Assembly (NCBI GenBank): GCA_017443165.1
Contig: JAFSOW010000020.1
Location: 1 to 8,848, forward strand
Source: Acidaminococcaceae bacterium
Lineage (GTDB): Bacteria; Bacillota; Negativicutes; Acidaminococcales; Acidaminococcaceae
Direction of reading: 5' to 3'
DNA length: 8,848 bases
Below are positions 1 to 6,025 of this stretch, in pieces (position 1 is the first letter of the stretch; each line of letters opens with the position of its first letter). The notes beneath the pieces are model-generated. The model ran no database searches, was not told the origin of the DNA, and saw only the letters and a program-made list of their open reading frames with translations. The position numbers were made by a program, and so were the translations under genes.

Positions 1-2
1 AA

Positions 3-1103
3 ATCGTCAGCGGCAAGGGAAGCATTGCCAAAGATACAGACGGTAAAGAATACATCGACATGGGCTCCGGCATCGGGGTTACCAGCTTCGGCATCGCCGA
101 TGACGTTTGGAAACAGGCGGTCATCGACCAGCTGGGCAAGGTGCAGCACATGTCCAATCTGTATTACACGGAGCCCTGCGTGAAACTGGCGGAGCTGCTC
201 TGTGAGAAGACAGGCATGAAGAAAGTGTTCTTCAGCAATTCCGGCGGGGAAGCCAACGAATGCGCCATTAAGGTGGCGCGGAAATACGCGGCGGAGAAAA
301 AAGGGCCGGAGTATTACACCATCCTCACCCTGTGGAACAGTTTCCACGGGCGTACCCTCACTACCCTGGCCGCAACCGGGCAGGACCATTACCACGAACT
401 GTTCCAGCCCCTGACTCCCGGTTTTGTCCATGCCACGGCCAACGATCTGGTCAGCGTGCAAAAACTGGTGGAAGCGCATAAAGTGGCAGGCATTCTGATT
501 GAGTGCATCCAGGGCGAAGGCGGTGTGAACACGCTTACCCCTGAGTTTATTAAAGGTGTGGATGCCATCTGCCACGAAAACGATATCGTGTTCATGGTGG
601 ACGAAGTGCAGACCGGCAACGGCCGCACGGGCAAATTGTATTCGTATATGAACTTCGGCGTGAACCCGGATGTGGTGACAACGGCTAAAGGCATCGGCGG
701 CGGCCTGCCCCTGGGCGCCTGCCTGATGGGCGAAAAAGTGGAACACGTGCTGGGACACGGGGACCACGGATCTACCTTTGGGGGCAACCCGGTGGCCTGC
801 GCGGGGGCTGTGAGCATTATCAACCGGCTTGATGATGCGTTTTTGGCGGAAGTACAGCGGAAAGGAAAAATCCTTTTCAACGCGCTGAATGGGGCCCCCG
901 GTATCGAAAAGGTTACCGGTCTGGGCATGATGTGCGGTGTGAAACCGGTGAAGCCTGCCGCGGATGTGGTGAAAAAATGTATTGAAAAAGGTGTGCTCTG
1001 CCTGACGGCCAAGGACAAGGTCCGCCTGCTGCCGGCGCTGAATATGCCGGAAGAGGTTCTGGTGAAGGCAGTGAATATTATTAAAGAAGCGTGCGCGGAA
1101 TAA
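3..1103 (+). CDS. argD: Acetylornithine-type class III aminotransferase, 5' end missing
   Basis: PLP-dependent, fold type I aminotransferase. The family converts N-acetylglutamate semialdehyde plus glutamate to N-acetylornithine in cytosolic arginine synthesis, and some members also act on N-succinyl-LL-DAP precursors. The reading frame is open to the window edge: the 19 codons before the ATG at 60 read IVSGKGSIAKDTDGKEYID, which is the usual N-terminal strand of the family. The true start therefore lies upstream, and about 366 of the usual 390-400 residues are visible. Motifs in order are NSGGEANECAIK (PLP phosphate site), FHGRT, ECIQGEGGVN, VDEVQTGNGRTG (the PLP-ring Asp codon starts at 600), TTAKGIGGGLPLGA (Schiff-base Lys at 687-689) and STFGGNPVACAGA. 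The C-terminal VRLLPALNM also fits ArgD. A hairpin terminator follows 13 bases after the stop. No other arg gene is visible, so a related class III aminotransferase is possible; the family is certain, the substrate less so. Confidence 0.85.
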   Translation: MVSGKGSIAKDTDGKEYIDMGSGIGVTSFGIADDVWKQAVIDQLGKVQHMSNLYYTEPCVKLAELLCEKTGMKKVFFSNSGGEANECAIKVARKYAAEKKGPEYYTILTLWNSFHGRTLTTLAATGQDHYHELFQPLTPGFVHATANDLVSVQKLVEAHKVAGILIECIQGEGGVNTLTPEFIKGVDAICHENDIVFMVDEVQTGNGRTGKLYSYMNFGVNPDVVTTAKGIGGGLPLGACLMGEKVEHVLGHGDHGSTFGGNPVACAGAVSIINRLDDAFLAEVQRKGKILFNALNGAPGIEKVTGLGMMCGVKPVKPAADVVKKCIEKGVLCLTAKDKVRLLPALNMPEEVLVKAVNIIKEACAE

Positions 1104-1116
1104 AGTACAGAAATTT

Positions 1117-1149
1117 AAACGGCCTGCAGATTTTCTGCAGGCCGTTTTT
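1117..1149. terminator. Bidirectional intrinsic terminator
   Basis: A 13-bp perfect stem, AAACGGCCTGCAG (1117-1129) with CTGCAGGCCGTTT (1135-1147), encloses a 5-nt loop and runs into TTTTT (1145-1149) on the + strand. On the - strand the stem is followed by TTTAAATTT. It lies between the convergent aminotransferase and UPF0339 genes and probably stops transcription from both sides. Confidence 0.9.
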
Positions 1150-1176
1150 CACGGTGGGTTTTCAAATACATGTTGC

Positions 1177-1545
1177 TTATTCTTTTACGATCTTTGCATC
1201 AGCAGCATTCTTTTTTACGGAAGCAATGCCATTCAGGCAGCTCTTCATCGCTTTATAGCCTTCGCTTACGGCGATAATCTGGCCATTGGTTGCTTTCAGA
1301 CGGAAACGGAATTCGCCGGCTTTGTCCGCGTATACCTCAAATTTCGGATGTTTTTCAACTTTGAAGCCTTCTGCGGTCTGGTCTTCGATTGCGGCAATGG
1401 GCGCATTTTTTGCTACACTTGCAATGCCGTTTTTGCAGCCGGAAGCGGATTTGTAAACTTGAGAGGCCGCAATGATTTCGCCATTGTTGGCTACGAGGTT
1501 AAAGCGCATACCTGCTTTGGACTCTTTTACCACAAATTTTCCCAT
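1177..1545 (-). CDS. UPF0339 (DUF1508, YegP-like) tandem-repeat protein
   Basis: A 122-residue protein of two copies of a roughly 50-residue unit, at about residues 3-56 and 68-120. Each copy carries the pattern KAG..RF.L.A.NG.IIA.S..YK....C.NGIASV.KNA, so the two halves align almost without gaps. This is the UPF0339/DUF1508 layout known from E. coli YegP, a small soluble protein of unknown biochemical role. The start at 1545 is chosen because AAGGAGG (1554-1560) sits 8 bases before it. The open frame continues further upstream, but that stretch does not resemble the family. There is one Cys per repeat (residues 37 and 103), no signal peptide and no membrane segment. It lies 83 bases downstream of the Ddh gene on the same strand and may be co-transcribed, although a moderate promoter of its own is visible. 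The family call is firm; the function is unknown. Confidence 0.9.
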   Translation of the reverse strand: MGKFVVKESKAGMRFNLVANNGEIIAASQVYKSASGCKNGIASVAKNAPIAAIEDQTAEGFKVEKHPKFEVYADKAGEFRFRLKATNGQIIAVSEGYKAMKSCLNGIASVKKNAADAKIVKE

Positions 1546-1585
1546 TTGAATTGCCTCCTTACATATTATATGGTCCCCTATGCTC

Positions 1586-1614
1586 AAGATACCACGATTC
1601 AGACCAAAATTCAA
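1586..1614 (-). promoter_or_regulatory. Candidate sigma-70 promoter for the UPF0339 gene
   Basis: On the - strand, TTGAAT (1609-1614) and TATCTT (1586-1591) are separated by exactly 17 bases, each matching 4 of 6 consensus positions. Transcription would begin near 1579 and give a leader of about 34 bases containing the AAGGAGG site. The match is moderate, so read-through from the Ddh gene remains possible. Confidence 0.4.
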
Positions 1615-1628
1615 GAAAAATCTGCGGA

Positions 1629-2609
1629 TTACAGCATAAATTTCCGCAAGTCTGCCGGCGTCTTGGGAGAAAGCAGCGCAAAGGGGATATCCAGCACGGT
1701 GAAAGCGCCGCATTTTCCCTGTTCGAAATGTAGCCGGTACATGGCCCGGGCAAAGGCTGTCAACACGCTGGAGGTGAATTGCGGGTTGCTGTCCAGCTTC
1801 AGGGAGAATTCCATCACATGGCTGGTGGTTTCATCTGTTTTCCCGTTGCGGAATACGAAACCGCCATGAGGGATGCCGCTGTGGTTTTTCGCGAATTCTT
1901 CTTCTGAAATAAAATGTACGGTGGTTTTGTAGCCGACGAAGTAGTTGGGCATGGTCTTAATAGCTGTTTCAATAGCCTGCAGATCGGCGCCTTCTTCCGG
2001 TACCACAAAGCATTCCCGCAGGTGCATTTCGTTGCCGGGGGCATCCGTGCCCTTGCCGCTGCGGACGGCTTCCAGATATTCTTCTTTGGGAATGGTATAC
2101 TGTTTGCCGTTCTTTACGCCGGGGATGCGGCGGATGGCGTCGGAGTGGCCCTGGCTTACGCCCTTGCCCCAGAAGGTGTAGCTCTTTCCCTCCGGCAGCA
2201 CGCTGTCGCCCAATACCCGCAGAAGGGAGAACAGGCCCGGATCCCAGCCTACGGAGATGATGGCGGCAGTGTTGTTTGCTTTCGTTACCGCGTCCATGTT
2301 TGCGAAATGCTCCGGAATGCGGGGATGGGTATCGAAGCTGTCAACAGTGACAAAGTGCTGCGCCAGTTCCGGCACCTGGTCGATCAGGTCCGTGGCGGAA
2401 CCGCCGCACAATACCATAACGTCGATTTTATCCTTATATTCCAGTACATGTTTTAAGTTGATGGCGGGAACACCGCTTGCTGTGCCGGGAAGATCTCGGC
2501 GGGAGAATATGCCCACCAGTTCCATGTCTTCTGCCCGGTTGACTGCCAGTTCCACGCCGTGACCCAGATTACCGTAACCACAGATACCGATTCGGATTTT
2601 TTTTGTCAT
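1629..2609 (-). CDS. ddh: meso-Diaminopimelate D-dehydrogenase
   Basis: NADP-dependent enzyme that interconverts L-tetrahydrodipicolinate plus ammonia and meso-2,6-diaminopimelate. It gives a one-step route to meso-DAP for peptidoglycan and lysine, bypassing the acylated intermediates. The 326 residues match the family length of about 320. From the N-terminus: the Rossmann loop GYGNLG (11-16), SRR (36-38) for the NADP phosphate, CGGSATD (68-74), GWDPG (121-125), FWGKGVSQGHSDAIRRIPGV (146-165), then TMPNYFVGY and SGIPHGG; all are recognisable blocks of the Corynebacterium-type enzyme. The start at 2609 has a purine-rich site GAGGGGAG (2621-2628) about 11 bases upstream, slightly far, and the Rossmann strand begins directly after it. 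It is divergent from the 336-aa gene and may be followed by the UPF0339 gene in one transcript. No terminator is evident after its stop. Confidence 0.95.
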   Translation of the reverse strand: MTKKIRIGICGYGNLGHGVELAVNRAEDMELVGIFSRRDLPGTASGVPAINLKHVLEYKDKIDVMVLCGGSATDLIDQVPELAQHFVTVDSFDTHPRIPEHFANMDAVTKANNTAAIISVGWDPGLFSLLRVLGDSVLPEGKSYTFWGKGVSQGHSDAIRRIPGVKNGKQYTIPKEEYLEAVRSGKGTDAPGNEMHLRECFVVPEEGADLQAIETAIKTMPNYFVGYKTTVHFISEEEFAKNHSGIPHGGFVFRNGKTDETTSHVMEFSLKLDSNPQFTSSVLTAFARAMYRLHFEQGKCGAFTVLDIPFALLSPKTPADLRKFML

Positions 2610-2681
2610 AATAAAATAAGCTCCCCTCTGTATGTGTATTCAAAGCCATTGTCCCCTGCCCTGATTTTTTACACGGGCTTC

Positions 2682-2734
2682 CGTTTGGAAACGCAGATAC
2701 CGTGCGTTTGTGTTCATGCAGACAGGCAACCTGT
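2682..2734. repeat. Cluster of short inverted repeats in the ddh leader
   Basis: Three small symmetric elements lie in the presumed ddh leader. CGTTTGGAAACG (2682-2693) is a 5-bp arm palindrome. ACGCA (2691-2695) pairs with TGCGT (2703-2707). ACAGG (2722-2726) pairs with CCTGT (2730-2734) across a CAA loop. They could be operators or weak RNA hairpins. I could not fit them to the lysine (L-box) riboswitch pattern, and nothing else is recognised here. Confidence 0.35.
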
Positions 2735-2747
2735 TGGTTCTTATAAT

Positions 2748-2776
2748 AATGTATCAAATTTAGGCGATTTTGTGAA
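2748..2776 (-). promoter_or_regulatory. Candidate promoter for ddh
   Basis: On the - strand, TTCACA (2771-2776, 5 of 6 to consensus) is 17 bases from TACATT (2748-2753, 4 of 6). TATTAT (2743-2748) just downstream is an alternative -10. Either gives a leader of roughly 130 bases before the ddh start, which is unusually long and contains several short inverted repeats. Confidence 0.4.
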
Positions 2777-2792
2777 CATTTTTATAAAAAAT

Positions 2793-2821
2793 TTACCAAA
2801 AAAGTGTGTCTGTGATATAAT
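2793..2821 (+). promoter_or_regulatory. Strong promoter of the 336-aa gene
   Basis: TTTACC (2793-2798) and a perfect TATAAT (2816-2821) are separated by 17 bases, with a TGA extension (2813-2815) directly before the -10. Transcription would start near 2828, leaving a leader of about 46 bases that ends in AAAGGGG (2859-2865), 8 bases before the ATG at 2874. Confidence 0.75.
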
Positions 2822-2873
2822 TACTAACTAGAGTACAAATTGCTAAACATTTTCTTAGAAAGGGGTGTGAGTT

Positions 2874-3884
2874 ATGGATCTGGATTATCATTTTGGGACA
2901 GTGTATGTGCTTTCACGCTGGGCTGATTTTGGCAGCTTCAATTCCCGGACCATTGCAGCCAGTTCCCAACTCGTGGATGATAATTTTGACACTACGCCCT
3001 TTTCTGATGCAGAAGAGAAAAAGAATATTGCCCGCGGAATACAGGTACGGTATTCCTGCCAGAACGTGTGGGGCAATATTTCCGGCAAGGGTAACGAAGA
3101 CATCTGGATTCCTTTCCATTTTCTGCCGGGATTGCAGGGGGAAACCGAAGCCGAGAAGCTGGTATGCAAAAAGCACAGCGTAATGGCCAAACGGTTGAAA
3201 TACAGATTATACGATACCAAGCTGGACAATTCCAACTATGTGTTCCGCCTGGGCGTGGGGATGCATGTGCTGGCAGATACCTGGGCCCATCAGGAGTTTG
3301 CGGGTATCAACAACGCGGTGAACCAGGTGAAGGACCTGCTGTTTTCCACCCAGGGAAGCATGGTGGAAAAGATGCTGGACGAAATGCTGGATTCTACTTT
3401 TCTCAGTAAAGTGCTGGACCTGGTGATGCCCCTTGGTCATGCGGCAGCAGTGCACTGTCCGGATATGCCCTATCTCTGGTGGAAGAGCGGGGAACGTTTT
3501 ACCGGCGGGCGCAAGAACTGGGATGAGTTCATGGACGCTTCGGAAGAATTGTATGCGATCCTGCAGCACGTCAGCGGTGTGCCGGAAACAGGGCTGACCA
3601 TGGAACAGCGGGATAAGCTGTTCGAATGTTTCAAGGGCTTTCAGTCGGAGAATATAAACAGGCGTTATGGATTCTGGATTGACCGCATCCGGGAAAACTT
3701 CTTTGAATTTAAAGATTTTGATGAAGGTGACCGGAACGTGGAATACAGCATCGGCCTGATTTTAGATGACATGAACTGGCGCAAGCAGTTCTATGATGAA
3801 ATCAACGACCATTTCTTCTGGGTGAAACAGCAGCTGGAAGAAAACGGCATTGAACGCCTGGGGAAAAAATACAAAGGGTATTGA
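2874..3884 (+). CDS. DUF6765-like protein of unknown function, putative metalloprotein
   Basis: A 336-residue protein resembling, from memory, the DUF6765 group, whose members begin with a short DxH segment and carry an H.LADTWAH block; I could not run a profile. Visible candidate metal ligands are D4 and H6 (DYHFG), D35/D36, H82 (WIPFHFLPG), H131-x3-D135-x3-H139 (HVLADTWAH), and H189 and H194 with D197 (GHAAAVHCPDMP). The spacing of the central motif recalls the HxxxD ligands of zinc-dependent phospholipase C and P1/S1 nucleases, so a helical metal-dependent hydrolase fold is a reasonable inference, without known substrate. There is no signal peptide or clear membrane segment, so it appears cytosolic, unlike the secreted phospholipases. 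The start is set by AAAGGGG 8 bases upstream and a strong promoter. It is a single-gene unit, divergent from ddh and convergent with the DMT permease. Confidence 0.75.
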   Translation: MDLDYHFGTVYVLSRWADFGSFNSRTIAASSQLVDDNFDTTPFSDAEEKKNIARGIQVRYSCQNVWGNISGKGNEDIWIPFHFLPGLQGETEAEKLVCKKHSVMAKRLKYRLYDTKLDNSNYVFRLGVGMHVLADTWAHQEFAGINNAVNQVKDLLFSTQGSMVEKMLDEMLDSTFLSKVLDLVMPLGHAAAVHCPDMPYLWWKSGERFTGGRKNWDEFMDASEELYAILQHVSGVPETGLTMEQRDKLFECFKGFQSENINRRYGFWIDRIRENFFEFKDFDEGDRNVEYSIGLILDDMNWRKQFYDEINDHFFWVKQQLEENGIERLGKKYKGY

Positions 3885-3909
3885 TGAATTATTAAAATCA
3901 AATAAAAAG

Positions 3910-3950
3910 AAGCGTGCAGGGTTTCGCAAAACCTGCACGCTTTATTATTT
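3910..3950. terminator. Bidirectional intrinsic terminator
   Basis: AAGCGTGCAGG (3910-3920) pairs perfectly with CCTGCACGCTT (3932-3942). After a G-A mismatch, TTT/AAA pairs extend the stem to a CGC loop. TTTATTATTTTT follows on the + strand and CTTTTTATTTG on the - strand. It serves the convergent 336-aa gene and the DMT permease, whose TAA stop (3945-3947) lies just outside the stem. Confidence 0.9.
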
Positions 3951-4823
3951 TTGTTTTCCTGCGTTACGGTTTAGTATCGGCACTGCTGACAGGATTAACA
4001 CAATGCCCAGAAGCTTTTGCCATGTAAAGGTTTCCCCTAAAAATAGAAAGCTGACGATGGCGGCCACTACAGGCTCGATGGTTGCCAGGATGGCGGCGTG
4101 GCCGGCTTCCAGTTGTTGCAGGCCCCGCATGTATAATACGTGAGGCAAAACACAGCTGATTACACCGATCCCAAGGATGCCGGTCCAAACGGTTGTATCG
4201 CTGAACAAGACGATTTTTTCGGAAAGTCCGGAAAGCGGTAAAGTAAAGGCAGACGCAAAAATAAAACACCAGAGACTTACGGTGAGAGGGGAGTATCTTT
4301 TTGTTGCGGGTTTGCCGAAAATACTGTACAACGCATAGCCAAAGCCGCTGGCAAGACCGTAGAGTATCGTTTGGCGGCTGATAATAAGATTGCCGGCAAA
4401 GGCGCCTGTGATACAACCGCAGCCGATGAATGTAACAACTAATGCAATGATTTTTTCTTTTGTAAGTTTTTCGTGGAACAGGATCACGGACATCAGCATA
4501 ACAAAAGCCGGGGCGGTGTAAAGCAACAGGGCGGCGACGGCCAGGCTGCCGCCTGTGATAGCATTAAAAAAACACCAGCTGAAAAAAACCAGCCCCACCA
4601 CACCGTTGCCGAAGAACATCCACCGGTCTTTGGACCGGATATAAAACAGACGTGTATCCGTATACAAGATGATCAGGGCCGTAACCAGCATGGCGATGGT
4701 CACGCGCAGAGTTGTGATCTGCAGTGGCGCAAAGCCTTTGGCAGCCAGGATATTGACAAAGATTCCGATTAAACCCCAAAGGGTTCCTGCGCCTATTACG
4801 GAAAGGACCGCAGAGTTTTTAAT
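3945..4823 (-). CDS. EamA-family DMT permease, no canonical start codon
   Basis: Integral membrane carrier of the drug/metabolite transporter superfamily, which exports or imports small metabolites; the substrate cannot be told. Family members have about 290 residues, ten helices and two EamA repeats. The frame encodes this when read from 4823: the first helix contains GAGTLWGLIGIFV and the second half ends with FLFLGETFTWQKLLGIVLIL, a typical EamA end. Between the in-frame stop at 4842-4844 and a GTG at 4701-4703 there is no ATG, GTG or TTG. Starting at that GTG would delete helix 1 and leave 252 residues. The best full-length start is ATT at 4821-4823 (292 aa), with AAAGGAAG (4836-4843) 12 bases upstream, rather far. 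Either a rare start is used, or the initiation codon has decayed and the gene is inactive or truncated. I see no convincing promoter upstream. It ends at the shared terminator. Confidence 0.85.
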   Translation of the reverse strand: MKNSAVLSVIGAGTLWGLIGIFVNILAAKGFAPLQITTLRVTIAMLVTALIILYTDTRLFYIRSKDRWMFFGNGVVGLVFFSWCFFNAITGGSLAVAALLLYTAPAFVMLMSVILFHEKLTKEKIIALVVTFIGCGCITGAFAGNLIISRQTILYGLASGFGYALYSIFGKPATKRYSPLTVSLWCFIFASAFTLPLSGLSEKIVLFSDTTVWTGILGIGVISCVLPHVLYMRGLQQLEAGHAAILATIEPVVAAIVSFLFLGETFTWQKLLGIVLILSAVPILNRNAGKQK

Positions 4824-4879
4824 TTTATTATAGAACTTCCTTTAAAAAATATATAGAATAATTAATCTTGCAACAGGAC

Positions 4880-4918
4880 AAGGCATCGCAAGCACTACCG
4901 GGATTTTGCTCATGCCTT
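4880..4918. repeat. Inverted repeat between the ttcA-like and DMT genes
   Basis: AAGGCAT (4880-4886) and ATGCCTT (4912-4918) are perfect 7-bp arms, and inside them GCAA (4888-4891) pairs with TTGC (4906-4909). The whole is a 39-base imperfect hairpin beginning 2 bases after the stop of the ttcA-like gene. On the - strand no T-tract follows directly, although a T-run lies further on (4845-4850), so it is only a weak terminator candidate. It may instead protect the 3' end of the mRNA. Confidence 0.5.
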
Positions 4919-4920
4919 TT

Positions 4921-5820
4921 CTATTCTATATCATCATACGCATCCAAAACGTTGTAAAGCGTTCCGTTCAATTTATATTTTAAAACAACGGAAAGGTTGA
5001 CATTTTCCAGGGCATGAAAAATGTTGTCCGGAACCTGCGGGTTTTCTGCTGACAGTCTGGCAATCAACTGTTTAATCTCCTGCCGTTTGGACGGGGCGGG
5101 ATCATCCGGGTTAGCGGCGGAAATCTGTTCGGTAAAGCGGCAGGCACACTGTAAAAACTCTAAATGATTTTCGTCGCGCCAGTTCTTGATATCGGTTTCC
5201 CGCACGTAGTACATGGGGCGGATCAGTTCCATCCCGGCCCAGTTGGCGCTTTTCACCTTGGGCATCATGGTACGTATCTCACCGCCGTAGATCATGCTCA
5301 TGAGACTTGTTTCGATGATGTCGTTAAAGTGATGGCCCAGTGCGATTTTGTTGCAACCCGCTTCCTGTGCATACCGGTACAGAAAACCCCGGCGCATTTT
5401 GGCACACAGGTAGCAGGGATTCTGTTCTACATGAAACACCGCGTCGAACACTTTTGTGTTAAAAAAAGTGATGGGAATATTAAGCAGCGCGGCGTTATGT
5501 TCGATTTGCTGCCGGTTTCGTTCCGCATAGCCCGGATCCATGCTGAGGAACTTCACTTCAAAGGGGATTTTGTTCCTCCGCTTCAGTTCCTGGAAAAGCT
5601 TTGCCATGAGCATGGAGTCCTTGCCGCCGGAAATGCAGACGGCGATTTTATCATCGGGGCGCACCAAATCAAAGTCACAGATGGCCTGGACGAATTTGTT
5701 AAAAATTTTATGCTTGTATTTTGTCCGCAGGGAAGCTTCGATGTGTTTCAGTCGTTGTTTATCCGGAAAATATGACGCGTCAGTTTCCTGCAAGTTGTTG
5801 TTCCCGCTTGTGTTGTCCAT
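4921..5820 (-). CDS. ttcA: TtcA-type tRNA thiolation protein (PP-loop ATPase)
   Basis: Cytosolic enzyme of the TtcA/TilS/Ncs6 superfamily. TtcA activates a tRNA base by adenylation and inserts sulfur to give 2-thiocytidine at position 32, using a [4Fe-4S] cluster. The 299 residues show the PP-loop SGGKDS (64-69), a CYLC pair (C136, C139) and a third-cysteine candidate in CAC (C225 or C227), the spacing of the three cluster cysteines of E. coli TtcA. GHHFND (162-167) and LIRPMYYVRE (199-208) are further family blocks. The start is placed at 5820 because AAAGGA (5829-5834 region) lies about 8 bases before this ATG; a longer form would need a TTG at 5844 that lies upstream of that ribosome site. 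The gene is divergent from alr. Bacillota carry TtcA-like paralogues of untested specificity, so the superfamily call is firm but the substrate is inferred. Confidence 0.85.
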   Translation of the reverse strand: MDNTSGNNNLQETDASYFPDKQRLKHIEASLRTKYKHKIFNKFVQAICDFDLVRPDDKIAVCISGGKDSMLMAKLFQELKRRNKIPFEVKFLSMDPGYAERNRQQIEHNAALLNIPITFFNTKVFDAVFHVEQNPCYLCAKMRRGFLYRYAQEAGCNKIALGHHFNDIIETSLMSMIYGGEIRTMMPKVKSANWAGMELIRPMYYVRETDIKNWRDENHLEFLQCACRFTEQISAANPDDPAPSKRQEIKQLIARLSAENPQVPDNIFHALENVNLSVVLKYKLNGTLYNVLDAYDDIE

Positions 5821-5878
5821 TTTCTTTTCCTTTGTTCGCTGCAATATATCTTTTATAGTGTATCATACAATATAATTA

Positions 5879-5906
5879 ATTATAACATAAGTTGCTGCCG
5901 GTCAAA
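5879..5906 (-). promoter_or_regulatory. Extended -10 promoter of the ttcA-like gene
   Basis: On the - strand a perfect TATAAT (5879-5884) is preceded by TGT, giving an extended -10. TTGACC (5900-5905) lies 15 bases upstream, or TTTGAC (5901-5906) 16 bases upstream. The spacing is short but the TGn element compensates. The start would be near 5872, giving a leader of about 50 bases. Confidence 0.6.
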
Positions 5907-5940
5907 ATATCAGCTTTTTTTATTTATATAGATGAAAATG

Positions 5941-5949
5941 TGTTATAAT
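5941..5949 (+). promoter_or_regulatory. Extended -10 element of the alr promoter
   Basis: TGTTATAAT at 5941-5949 is a perfect -10 with a TGn extension. The upstream -35 region around 5920-5926 (TTATTTA) is poor. Transcription near 5956 would give a leader of about 70 bases that contains the CATGATAT/ATATCATG inverted repeat. Confidence 0.55.
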
Positions 5950-5958
5950 CAAATTGTA

Positions 5959-5991
5959 CATGATATAACCAGTTACGGTGCTGATATCATG
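5959..5991. repeat. Inverted repeat, possible operator upstream of alr
   Basis: CATGATAT (5959-5966) and ATATCATG (5984-5991) are perfect 8-bp arms 17 bases apart, just downstream of the proposed alr start point. The right arm overlaps TGATATCA (5982-5989), itself a palindrome. A further ATATCAGC copy at 5907-5914 is the complement of GCTGATAT at 5980-5987 and sits next to the -35 of the divergent promoter. This arrangement could suit a dimeric regulator, but no regulator gene is nearby. Confidence 0.4.
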
Positions 5992-6025
5992 CAGTTAATA
6001 TTTTATAATATATGGGGGATTACTG

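Noticed and set aside
389..1018. 209-codon open frame on the - strand inside the aminotransferase gene
   Set aside because: It is antisense to a clear ArgD coding frame, has no recognisable domain, and its Pro/Ser/Thr-rich composition is typical of a shadow frame.
1565..1570. Perfect TATAAT on the - strand before the UPF0339 gene
   Set aside because: Transcription would start inside the ribosome binding site, and there is no suitable -35 at 16-18 bases.
1546..1713. N-terminal extension of the UPF0339 protein to 178 residues
   Set aside because: The extension overlaps the end of ddh and does not resemble the family, while a textbook AAGGAGG site 8 bases before the ATG at 1545 fixes the start.
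2611..2745. Lysine (L-box) riboswitch before ddh
   Set aside because: The leader is shorter than the usual roughly 170-base aptamer, and I could not place its conserved core.
5164..5775. 203-codon + strand open frame opposite the ttcA-like gene
   Set aside because: It lies wholly antisense to a frame with PP-loop and Cys motifs, and has no recognisable domain or convincing ribosome site.
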